Origin: Gymnodinialimonas ulvae
GTDB taxonomy: Bacteria; Pseudomonadota; Alphaproteobacteria; Rhodobacterales; Rhodobacteraceae
Direction of reading: 5' to 3'
Length of the DNA stretch: 64,000 nt
Assembly (NCBI RefSeq): GCF_037543845.1
Contig: NZ_JBBIFX010000004.1
Location: forward strand, 265,231 to 329,230
The notes beneath the pieces are model-generated. The model did not search any database. It had not been told where the DNA came from and saw nothing but the letters and a program-made list of their open reading frames with translations. Below, piece after piece: positions 8,654 to 15,460 of the stretch (positions within the stretch are counted from its first letter, which is position 1; each line of letters opens with the position of its first letter). A program made the translations under genes and the position numbers.

Positions 8654-9754
8654 ATGACAACCGGCTTTTTCTGGGATGAGCGTTGCTTCTGGCATGGTGG
8701 CGGCAATTACGCCGGGCTTCTGCCCGTCGGCGGTCTGATCCAGCCCGGCGGCGGCCTGCCCGAAAACCCCGAAACCAAGCGCCGGTTGGTGAATCTCCTT
8801 CATGTCACCGGCCTGTGGTCGGAACTCGACACCCAGACCGCCCCGCCCGCGACGCACGACGACCTCCTGCGCATCCACCCCGAAAGCTACCTGCGCCAGT
8901 TCAAGGAGATGTCCAACGCCGGCGGCGGCGAGCTTGGCCTGCGCACGCCCTTTGGCCCCGGCGGATTCGAGATCGCGGCTCTGTCTGCGGGGCTGGCCAA
9001 AGCCGCGCTGTTCAGCGTTTTGCAAGGCACCCACACAAACGCCTACGCCCTCTCGCGCCCGCCCGGGCACCATTGCCTGCCGGATTTTCCCAACGGCTTC
9101 TGCCTTCTGGCCAACATCGCCATTGCCGTGGAAGCCGCCCGCGCCGAGGCACTGGCCGACCGGGTCGCCATCATTGATTGGGACGTGCACCACGGCAACG
9201 GAACCGAGGCGATTTTCTATGACCGTGCCGATACGCTGACCATCTCGCTTCATCAGGAACGGAACTACCCCCTCGACAGCGGTGATTTCGTGGACCGCGG
9301 GTCTGACGGGGGCGTGGGCTACAACCTCAACATCCCCCTGCCCCCCGGCACCGGCCACGCAGGATATATCGAGGCGTTCGAGCGTCTCGTGATCCCCTCC
9401 CTCCATGCCTTCCAGCCGGACGCCATTGTGGTGGCTTGCGGCTTCGACGCCTCACTTGTGGACCCGCTCAGCCGCATGATCGCGGGCGGAGAGACCTTCC
9501 GCGCGCTGACCGACATGACAATGGAGGCCGCAGCTGACCTGTGCGACGGGCGCCTGATGATGGCCCATGAAGGCGGCTATTCCGAAGTCCACGTCCCATT
9601 CCTCGGCCATGCGGTCCTGGAGGCTATGTCCGGCAGCAACATCCACGCCCCCGACCCGTTCCAGCAGAAGTTCGAGGGCCAGCAGCCCTCAGACCGCTTC
9701 AACCGCTACGTCTCGAACCAGATTGCCGAGATGGAAGAGACCCTGGGCCTTTAA
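8654..9754 (+). CDS. Class II histone deacetylase-like amidohydrolase
   Basis: A 366-residue zinc amidohydrolase of the HDAC/acetylpolyamine amidohydrolase superfamily. It should remove acyl groups from an acylated amine; bacterial substrates are often polyamines or small molecules. The catalytic features are RPPGHH (His139, His140), DWDVHHGNG (predicted zinc ligands Asp177, His179) and GFDAS (third ligand Asp265), with HEGGYSE near the end. The stop overlaps the start of the next gene as TAATG. A homospermidine synthase lies 45 kb away, but no direct link to polyamines is shown. Confidence 0.9.
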   Translation: MTTGFFWDERCFWHGGGNYAGLLPVGGLIQPGGGLPENPETKRRLVNLLHVTGLWSELDTQTAPPATHDDLLRIHPESYLRQFKEMSNAGGGELGLRTPFGPGGFEIAALSAGLAKAALFSVLQGTHTNAYALSRPPGHHCLPDFPNGFCLLANIAIAVEAARAEALADRVAIIDWDVHHGNGTEAIFYDRADTLTISLHQERNYPLDSGDFVDRGSDGGVGYNLNIPLPPGTGHAGYIEAFERLVIPSLHAFQPDAIVVACGFDASLVDPLSRMIAGGETFRALTDMTMEAAADLCDGRLMMAHEGGYSEVHVPFLGHAVLEAMSGSNIHAPDPFQQKFEGQQPSDRFNRYVSNQIAEMEETLGL

Positions 9755-10431
9755 TGGTCTACGTGATCGATCAGGCCATGTCGGGTCGGAATTCGCGGAC
9801 GGGTGAGTTCGTGAATTGGGACAATCGTGTCCCGCAACTCGACCGCCGCGCAGAATTGTCGCGTATCTTCCATACTGGGTGCGAACAGCTCGCCCCATGG
9901 GAGGTTCCCGAACACCTCAAAATCAGCGCGCGCACAGGCAAGCTTCCCCTTTTCTTCACCACCGGAGCCCATGGTCGGGTGATCCACCAATCTCTCGTCA
10001 AGGAAATCGAGGCGTTTGATCCCGGCCAACATCAGTTTTTTACCCTGAGGGTGACTTGGCGCAATGGCGACGAAATTGAAGGGCCGTGGTTCCTGCTGAA
10101 CGTGTACCGTGCAGAAGCCTCGATTGCCGATGCGGGGACGGCGTTCAGGGCGATTCACGGTTGGAAAACGATATCGACGGAAGACGGCACCCCGCGGGAG
10201 GTCCGAGACCCCGACAAAATCGTTGCGCGATACCTCGACTATTACGTTGGGCCACATAAACGCGGAAAACGGGTCGTTTACGATCCTGCGCGCCTTTCCG
10301 GTGAAAGCCACCTATGGCGCGAGCCCAGATTCGGCGATGCCGTCCTTTGCTCGGACGCGCTTTGGAAAGCGTTTAACCCCACCGCCCCCAAACGGATCGC
10401 AGGCTTTCGGGCCAAAGAGCTTCGCCATTGA
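9754..10431 (+). CDS. imm11/DUF1629-like protein (orphan immunity-type gene)
   Basis: A 225-residue soluble protein translationally coupled to the deacetylase gene (TAATG). The middle part HQSLVKEIEAFDPGQHQFFTLRV, then WFLLNVYR, and the end GESHLWREPRFGDAVLCSDAL follow the order of motifs I know from the imm11/DUF1629 family, which is found as immunity proteins in polymorphic toxin systems and also as solitary genes. No toxin partner is next to it; the neighbours are metabolic genes. Membership is a judgement from pattern recall, not a search, so an unrelated family remains possible. Confidence 0.6.
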   Translation: MVYVIDQAMSGRNSRTGEFVNWDNRVPQLDRRAELSRIFHTGCEQLAPWEVPEHLKISARTGKLPLFFTTGAHGRVIHQSLVKEIEAFDPGQHQFFTLRVTWRNGDEIEGPWFLLNVYRAEASIADAGTAFRAIHGWKTISTEDGTPREVRDPDKIVARYLDYYVGPHKRGKRVVYDPARLSGESHLWREPRFGDAVLCSDALWKAFNPTAPKRIAGFRAKELRH

Positions 10432-10510
10432 TCGCGTCTGCCTCACGTTGACTTCGCGCCGCGCGCGCGCCAATTTGCGCCGCAACGCAGCACTTCAGGG
10501 GACAGATGCG

Positions 10511-11206
10511 ATGAAAAAGGTCTATGGCTCCGCGTCCGAGGCACTCGACGGCGTCCTGTTCGACGGCATGCTGATCGCGGCGGGCGGGTTCGGTCTTTGT
10601 GGCATCCCCGAACTTCTGATCGACGGCATCGTCGCGGCCGGCACCAAGGATATCACCGTCGCCTCCAACAACGCAGGCGTCGACGATTTCGGCTTGGGCA
10701 AGCTACTGGCCACCCGGCAGATCAAGAAGATGATGTCGTCTTACGTGGGCGAAAACGCAGAATTCATGCGGCAATACCTCTCGGGCGAGCTGGAGCTTGA
10801 GTTCAACCCGCAAGGCACGCTGGCCGAACGCATGCGCGCCGGTGGCGCGGGCATTCCGGGCTTCTACACCAAGACCGGCGTCGGCACCGTGATTGCCGAC
10901 GGTAAGGAAGTGAAGGAATTCGATGGAGAGGAGTATATCCTCGAACGCGGCATCTTTGCCGACCTGTCCATCGTCAAGGCATGGAAGGCCGACGCCACCG
11001 GCAACGCCGTGTTCCGCAAGACCGCCCGCAACTTCAACCCACCTGCGGCCATGTGCGGCAAGATCTGCATCCTTGAGGTCGAGGAAATCGTGGAAACCGG
11101 CACGCTCGACGGCGACGCCATCCACCTGCCCGGCATCTATGTGCACCGCCTGATTCAGGGCGACCATGAGAAACGCATCGAACAACGCACAGTGAGGGCA
11201 GCATAA
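10511..11206 (+). CDS. 3-oxoacid CoA-transferase subunit A
   Basis: The alpha subunit (231 residues) of a succinyl-CoA:3-ketoacid or related class I CoA-transferase, which moves CoA between carboxylic acids, for example in acetoacetate use. The signature is LIAAGGFGLCGIPELLI near the N-terminus (the glycine-rich CoA-binding loop). ATG 10511 follows AGGGGACAG; the frame extends further upstream but overlaps the previous gene. The stop overlaps the B-subunit start (TAATG). The specific acid is not decided by sequence reading; ScoA- and AtoD-like enzymes both fit. Confidence 0.93.
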   Translation: MKKVYGSASEALDGVLFDGMLIAAGGFGLCGIPELLIDGIVAAGTKDITVASNNAGVDDFGLGKLLATRQIKKMMSSYVGENAEFMRQYLSGELELEFNPQGTLAERMRAGGAGIPGFYTKTGVGTVIADGKEVKEFDGEEYILERGIFADLSIVKAWKADATGNAVFRKTARNFNPPAAMCGKICILEVEEIVETGTLDGDAIHLPGIYVHRLIQGDHEKRIEQRTVRAA

Positions 11207-11829
11207 TGTGGGATCGCAACCAGATGGCCGCCCGCGCGGCGCAGGAGCTTGAAGACGGCTGGTACGTAAACCTCGGCATCGGCATCCCGACGCTGGTGTC
11301 CAACTACATCCCCGAGGGCATCGAAGTCACGTTGCAGTCCGAGAACGGCATGCTCGGCATGGGCCCCTTCCCGATCGAGGGCGACGAGGACGCCGACCTG
11401 ATCAACGCGGGCAAGCAGACCATCACCGAACTGCCCCACACCTCTTACTTCGATAGCTCGCAAAGCTTCGGGATGATCCGCGGCGGCAAAATCGCCATGG
11501 CGATCCTGGGCGCGATGGAAGTGGCCGAAAACGGCGACCTCGCCAACTGGATGATCCCCGGCAAGCTCGTGAAGGGCATGGGCGGTGCAATGGATCTGGT
11601 CGCGGGCGTGGGCCGCGTTGTGGTCGTCATGGACCACACCAACAAGCACGGCGATTCGAAGGTGCTCAAGGAATGCACCCTGCCGCTGACCGGCAAAGGC
11701 GTGGTGGACCGCATCATCACCAACCTCGGCGTGCTGGACGTGGTCGAGGGCGGGCTGAAGATCGTCGAAACCGCCGAGGGCGTCACTGACGACGACCTGC
11801 GCGCGGCCACCCAAGCCAAGATCGTCTAA
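11206..11829 (+). CDS. 3-oxoacid CoA-transferase subunit B
   Basis: The beta subunit (207 residues) that carries the catalytic glutamate, here predicted as Glu46 in SENGMLGMG, which forms the glutamyl-CoA thioester. GIGIPTLVSNY precedes it, and IRGGKIAMAILGAMEV matches the conserved core. It is coupled to subunit A by a one-base overlap, so the two are made in equal amounts. No thiolase or other ketone-body gene is next to the pair. Confidence 0.94.
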   Translation: MWDRNQMAARAAQELEDGWYVNLGIGIPTLVSNYIPEGIEVTLQSENGMLGMGPFPIEGDEDADLINAGKQTITELPHTSYFDSSQSFGMIRGGKIAMAILGAMEVAENGDLANWMIPGKLVKGMGGAMDLVAGVGRVVVVMDHTNKHGDSKVLKECTLPLTGKGVVDRIITNLGVLDVVEGGLKIVETAEGVTDDDLRAATQAKIV

Positions 11830-11906
11830 CCGGCCCCGTTGCAATCGCACGACGGGCGGGACCATCCGCGCCCGTCACGCAGCACCCAACGCGGCTACGG
11901 CCCCTC

Positions 11907-12752
11907 TCAATCCATGATCTGGAACACGCAGCCGTCCGACACCAGCTCGGGCGCCGTGATGCACAGGCTCCGCGCGATGCCCCATGCCGCAAGCACGCGC
12001 GGGACATAGGTGCGGGTTTCCTCGTAATTCGGCACCCCGCCCGAGCGCGTCACCGCCCCCTCGCCCGCATTATACGCGGCGAGCACGAGGATCGGGTCGC
12101 GGTCGAACTCTTCCATCAACCAATCCAGATACGCGATCCCGCCCGCGATGTTCTGCGCGGTGTCAAAGGAATCCTCCACACCGAACCGCTCGGCGGTTGC
12201 CGGGATCAACTGCATCAAGCCCTGCGCGCCCGCACCGCTTTCGGCGTCCGACCGGCCCGCGCTTTCCGCCGCGATCACCGCCAGCGCAAATGCGGGCGAG
12301 ACCTGCGTGCCGATACTCGCCGCCAGGATCTCGCGCCCGTGTTCGCGCGCGATCCGGCTGACCGTGTCGAGCCGTGGCGCGCCCAGGTTCGCCGCCTCCT
12401 CGGCACTGGCCAGATGATCCTGCGCGGCCCAGAAGCGGGTCGGGTCCGCCGGAAGCGACGCCGGGATGGTGGCCCAGAACCAATCCGTTGCCCCCCCGCG
12501 CGCCTCCTCAGCCGGGGCCACCGGGGCAAGCGGCTCGGCCGCTCCGTCCTCGACCTGCGCCGCCGCTTCGGGGCGCGCGGCCGCGATCTCGGCCTGCCGG
12601 GCGATGTCTTCTTCGGTGACTTGGATCGTGATGCGCGGCGCGGTGGACCCCGCCTCCGGCGCGCTCAAAAACCGAATTCCGCCTTCTTGCGCCGCGCCCA
12701 TTACGGGCCAGCAGGCCGCACATGCGACCCATGCCACAGCAAATCTGATCAT
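11907..12752 (-). CDS. Secreted lytic transglycosylase (SLT)
   Basis: A 281-residue protein with a signal peptide (cut near GAAQ), an Ala/Pro/Glu-rich linker to about residue 90 and a C-terminal SLT domain: VIAAESAGRSDAESGAGAQGLMQLIPATAERFG with predicted catalytic Glu163, then ILVLAAYNAGEGAV. It should cut peptidoglycan in the periplasm. It lies directly beside, and divergent from, the Tad pilin genes; muramidases often accompany trans-envelope machines and may open the wall for the pilus. That link is inferred from position only. Confidence 0.88.
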   Translation of the reverse strand: MIRFAVAWVACAACWPVMGAAQEGGIRFLSAPEAGSTAPRITIQVTEEDIARQAEIAAARPEAAAQVEDGAAEPLAPVAPAEEARGGATDWFWATIPASLPADPTRFWAAQDHLASAEEAANLGAPRLDTVSRIAREHGREILAASIGTQVSPAFALAVIAAESAGRSDAESGAGAQGLMQLIPATAERFGVEDSFDTAQNIAGGIAYLDWLMEEFDRDPILVLAAYNAGEGAVTRSGGVPNYEETRTYVPRVLAAWGIARSLCITAPELVSDGCVFQIMD

Positions 12753-12824
12753 GAAACACCTGTAATCACTGCACTTATTCGACGCTCGGACGGGTCTGCG
12801 CCCCTCTCGACATTCGAAATCGTG

Positions 12825-12832
12825 TTAACCAT
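12825..12832 (+). promoter_or_regulatory. Possible CtrA half-site upstream of flp1
   Basis: TTAACCAT matches the half-site form of the CtrA recognition sequence known in alphaproteobacteria. It lies about 195 bases upstream of the first pilin gene in the divergent SLT/pilin region. A single 8-mer is weak evidence. Confidence 0.25.
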
Positions 12833-13025
12833 GCCTGCCCATTTGACACGAAACAACCCTCTAGACTTCCCAAAGATAACCCTGCCACGCCCAATTCGCG
12901 CCGCGATTGCCCGCGATACCTGTTCTTGTCACAGGGACAACCCGGGGCTCCCGCCCCTGCCCCGTACATTGAACCTGAAACTGAACCTGAACCGAATACT
13001 TTTTGTCTTACTGGAGTACCTGACA

Positions 13026-13262
13026 ATGAAAGCCATGATCCAAAACTTCGCATCCAACGAATCCGGCGCCGTGACGGTTGACTGGGTTGTTCTGACCGCT
13101 GCCCTCGTGGGCCTGGGCCTGGCCGTGATGGCCGTTGTGTCCTCGGGCGTTGAGAACCTCTCGACCGACATCCGCAACGAGCTGGCCAACGCGCAGCCGA
13201 ACGCGGACCCCTTCGTCGGCAACACCGACGTGACGTCGGGCAACGACGTCGCTCTGGACTAA
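13026..13262 (+). CDS. Flp-type pilin 1
   Basis: A 78-residue prepilin of the Flp (type IVb) family, the major subunit of the Tad pilus. A short leader ends in ESG before AVTVDWVVLTAALVGLGLAV, the hydrophobic assembly helix; the prepilin peptidase should cut after the Gly. Position +5 is Asp and +6 is Trp, in place of the usual Glu-Tyr. The mature protein would be about 64 residues. GGAG lies upstream of the ATG. A hairpin terminator follows at 13294. The sequence is almost identical to the next pilin gene. Confidence 0.93.
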   Translation: MKAMIQNFASNESGAVTVDWVVLTAALVGLGLAVMAVVSSGVENLSTDIRNELANAQPNADPFVGNTDVTSGNDVALD

Positions 13263-13293
13263 GTCCGGTCACACCGACCGTAACGCATGACTT

Positions 13294-13323
13294 GGGCCGT
13301 CCGTTTGGGCGGCCCTTGTTGTT
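13294..13323 (+). terminator. Terminator after flp1
   Basis: A 9-bp GC-rich stem (arms 13294-13302 and 13307-13315, one G-U pair) with a GTTT loop and a T-rich tail. It lets the first pilin be expressed as its own short mRNA. Confidence 0.75.
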
Positions 13324-13549
13324 TCTAGATCCTGCAATCCGCGGCCCGTCGCGCAGGATTGTTCACGAACACCCGCGCACGTGCCCAAAACCGGCCCGTA
13401 GATTTCTCATAAAGATCGCCGCTTCGTCCAATTCATGCCGCGATTGGCCGCGATACCTCTCCTCGTCAAAGGGAGACCCCCGGGGCTCACCCCCTAAAGT
13501 CCCGGACACTTGAACTTGAATTAAACGCTGTCAAATGGAGTATCTGACA

Positions 13550-13786
13550 ATGAAAGCCATGATCCAAAACTTCGCATCCAACGAATCCGGCGCCGTGACG
13601 GTTGACTGGGTTGTTCTGACCGCTGCCCTCGTGGGCCTGGGCCTGGCCGTGATGGCCGTTGTGTCCTCGGGCGTTGAGAACCTCTCGACCGACATCCGCA
13701 ACGAGCTGGCCAACGCGCAGCCGAACGCGGACCCCTTCGTCGGCAACACCGACGTGACCTCCGGCTCGGACGTCGCGCTCGACTGA
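13550..13786 (+). CDS. Flp-type pilin 2 (copy of pilin 1)
   Basis: A 78-residue prepilin that differs from pilin 1 by a single residue near the C-terminus (SGSDVALD against SGNDVALD). The first 209 bases of the two genes are identical, while flanks and last codons differ, which suggests recent duplication or gene conversion. It has its own Shine-Dalgarno (GGAG) and its own UUCG-loop terminator. Both copies should assemble into the same pilus. Confidence 0.93.
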   Translation: MKAMIQNFASNESGAVTVDWVVLTAALVGLGLAVMAVVSSGVENLSTDIRNELANAQPNADPFVGNTDVTSGSDVALD

Positions 13787-13817
13787 TCGCACACGATCAT
13801 TCAGGCCTGGCCTGGCG

Positions 13818-13846
13818 ACAAGCCGTCCTTCGGGGCGGCTTGTTTC
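13818..13846 (+). terminator. Terminator after flp2 with UUCG tetraloop
   Basis: ACAAGCCGTCC pairs with GGGCGGCTTGT around a TTCG loop, followed by a short T run. This is a strong intrinsic terminator for the second pilin gene. Confidence 0.8.
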
Positions 13847-14012
13847 GTTTCGGCATCCCTCGAATGGGGTCCGAAAACCTTGCACAGGCACCGCACAGAC
13901 ACATACGGACCTTAATTTCGCTCCATCACCCCGTCACGAATGCTTCTGCGCCCCTCCGTTCGGAGTGTTGCACTTGAACATGCCCAACCGGGCACCGAAA
14001 CGGAGCAAACCC

Positions 14013-14252
14013 ATGTTCGCAAAGAGTACCAAGCGTTTCCTGTCCGATGAATCGGGCGCCATCACCGTCGATTGGGTCGTCCTGACCGCCGGCGTTGTTG
14101 GCCTCGCCCTCGCAGCCATCGTCGTGATTTCCAGCGGGGCCGAAAACAGTTCGACCGACATCACCAACAGCCTTGCGAACACGGTCCCTGCATCCAGCCC
14201 GTTCGACGACAACCAAGGCGTTGCGTCCGCCTCGGATGTTGCGCTGGATTGA
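14013..14252 (+). CDS. Flp-type pilin 3 (divergent)
   Basis: A 79-residue third prepilin with leader KSTKRFLSDESG and helix AITVDWVVLTAGVVGLALAA. It shares the SG/A cleavage context, the Asp+5 Trp+6 pair and the VALD C-terminal end with pilins 1 and 2, but is clearly diverged elsewhere (NSSTDITNSLANTVPASS). ATG 14013 has CGGAGC upstream; a start 11 codons earlier is possible. It could be a minor pilin or a variant major subunit. Confidence 0.9.
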   Translation: MFAKSTKRFLSDESGAITVDWVVLTAGVVGLALAAIVVISSGAENSSTDITNSLANTVPASSPFDDNQGVASASDVALD

Positions 14253-14257
14253 TCGTC

Positions 14258-14283
14258 TGCGAACGACGAAATCGGCGTTCGCA
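14258..14283 (+). terminator. Hairpin after flp3 (weak terminator)
   Basis: TGCGAACG and CGTTCGCA form an 8-bp stem with a 10-base loop right after the pilin 3 stop. There is no T run, so it may be an mRNA 3' stabiliser or processing element rather than a true terminator. Confidence 0.5.
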
Positions 14284-14379
14284 CCGGGGAATTTGAGGTG
14301 AAAGGCCACCGTGATTCCGCCACCCCAACACGATTTCGCCCCGATTCCCTGCAACAAAGAGCGCCAGTAACAATGTTTG

Positions 14380-14397
14380 TCTCCGCCCAGACGGAGA
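14380..14397 (+). promoter_or_regulatory. Stem-loop in the cpaB leader
   Basis: TCTCCG and CGGAGA form a 6-bp stem with a 6-base loop, about 25 bases before the cpaB start codon. It may influence translation or pilin/cpaB mRNA separation. Confidence 0.35.
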
Positions 14398-14421
14398 AAG
14401 ATCAAATCACGAGGTGGGCTT

Positions 14422-15249
14422 ATGCGTATCGTTTTCATTCTGGTTCTGGCGGTCGGTGTCGGCCTTGCCGGCTTTGCGGTGTCTGTCGCCAAGGACCGTT
14501 TCGACCAATATCAGGCCGCTCTGGCCGAACAGCAGGACGCGATCCTGCCGACGACCGAGATTGTCGTCGTCACCCGGCAGCTGGCCTATGGCGAGCAATT
14601 GACTGCGGAAGATGTCCAACTGGTCCGATGGCCGGCTGAGTTCGTCCCGTTCGGCTCCTTCGCCTCTATCGAAGAGCTGTTCCCCGAAAATGAAGACGGC
14701 GCCAGCCGCACCGTGATCCGCGTGATGGAACAGCACGAGCCCATCCTTCTGACCAAGATCACCGCCCCGGGCGAAGACGCGGGCGTCGCCTCGCGGCTGG
14801 ACGAAGGGATGCGCGCCATCTCGCTCAGCGTGAACGTCAACTCCGGCGTCTCCGGCTTCCTGCGGCCCGGTGACCGGGTCGACGTCTACTGGACCGGACA
14901 GGGGCGCGGCGGCGAAGGCGTGACCCGCCTGATCCGGACCAATGTGCAGATCATCGCAATCGACCAGATCGCCGACGAACAGCGCAACAGCCCGACCATC
15001 GCACGCACCATCACGGTCACCGCCCGTCCCCAGGACGTCGCGGCCCTGACCCAGGCGCAATCGACCGGGACCCTGACCCTGGCCCTCGTTGGCGTCGGCG
15101 ACGACAGCGACAGCGGCACTGTCGAAGTGTCGACCTCCGCCCTGCTCGGTGACATCGAAGAAGTCGCCCAGGAAGGCCCCGAGGTCTGCACCGTTCGCCG
15201 CCGCGTCGGCAACCAGGTGGTCGTCGAGCAGGTCACCTGCGTGAACTGA
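14422..15249 (+). CDS. cpaB: Flp pilus assembly protein CpaB (RcpC)
   Basis: A 275-residue Tad component with one N-terminal membrane helix (residues 2-20), an SAF domain (TRQLAYGEQLTAEDVQLVRWP, about residues 50-110) and the conserved RcpC/CpaB core EGMRAISLSVNVNSGVSGFLRPGDRVDVYWTG. It is periplasmic and thought to support the secretin or bind peptidoglycan. It starts the cpaB-cpaC-ompA group after the three pilin genes. GAGGTGGG precedes the ATG. Two cysteines near the end (EVCTVRRR, VTCVN) could form a disulfide. Confidence 0.93.
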   Translation: MRIVFILVLAVGVGLAGFAVSVAKDRFDQYQAALAEQQDAILPTTEIVVVTRQLAYGEQLTAEDVQLVRWPAEFVPFGSFASIEELFPENEDGASRTVIRVMEQHEPILLTKITAPGEDAGVASRLDEGMRAISLSVNVNSGVSGFLRPGDRVDVYWTGQGRGGEGVTRLIRTNVQIIAIDQIADEQRNSPTIARTITVTARPQDVAALTQAQSTGTLTLALVGVGDDSDSGTVEVSTSALLGDIEEVAQEGPEVCTVRRRVGNQVVVEQVTCVN

Positions 15250-15317
15250 TCCACAGATTTATCCACAGATTCCAAAGGGCGTTCCTGCCAAGCAGGGGCG
15301 CCCTTTCTTGTGGATAA
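15247..15317. promoter_or_regulatory. DnaA-box-like sites in inverted orientation around a terminator
   Basis: TTATCCACA at 15259-15267 and its exact complement TGTGGATAA at 15309-15317, with a one-mismatch copy at 15247-15255. These equal the consensus DnaA box. Because they are inverted around the hairpin at 15274-15306, they could also just lengthen the terminator stem. Confidence 0.45.
15274..15306 (+). terminator. Terminator between cpaB and cpaC
   Basis: AAAGGGCG (15274-15281) pairs with CGCCCTTT (15299-15306); CCTG/CAGG form an inner stem. The T-rich 3' arm resembles an intrinsic terminator and would separate cpaB from cpaC transcription. Confidence 0.7.
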
Positions 15318-15357
15318 AATCCAAACCGTTGTCGATTTGGCACATTAACATACTTCT

Positions 15358-15376
15358 GCAATACCGTGATTATTGC
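15358..15376. promoter_or_regulatory. Palindrome upstream of cpaC, possible operator
   Basis: GCAATA-N7-TATTGC, a perfect 6-7-6 inverted repeat about 85 bases before cpaC in an AT-rich stretch that should hold its promoter. The cognate regulator is unknown. Confidence 0.35.
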
Positions 15377-15460
15377 GTAAAAAACGGTTTTGGGGCATGG
15401 TGCTTGAAAGGGTGAATAAAAATATTGCCCATCAACAGTGACATAGAGGCAGGTCACATC

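Larger units (their letters stand above)
12858..13786 (+). repeat. Tandem duplication of a pilin gene with its upstream region
   Basis: The first copy (about 12858-13262) and the second (about 13396-13786) share the whole gene and an upstream region of about 130-150 bases. The stretch 13020-13234 is identical to 13544-13758 (215 bases), while the upstream parts and 3' ends have diverged. Confidence 0.9.

Noticed and set aside
9754..10431. Toxin-immunity locus
   Set aside because: The partner gene is a metabolic deacetylase with no toxin domain or secretion signal, so only the orphan immunity-like label is kept.
12339..13262. Long plus-strand frame running through the SLT gene into flp1
   Set aside because: Only its last 78 codons are the pilin; the rest is an antisense shadow of the SLT gene and leader DNA.
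15247..15317. Chromosomal replication origin
   Set aside because: Only two or three DnaA-like sites and no DNA-unwinding element or origin genes; they coincide with a terminator stem.
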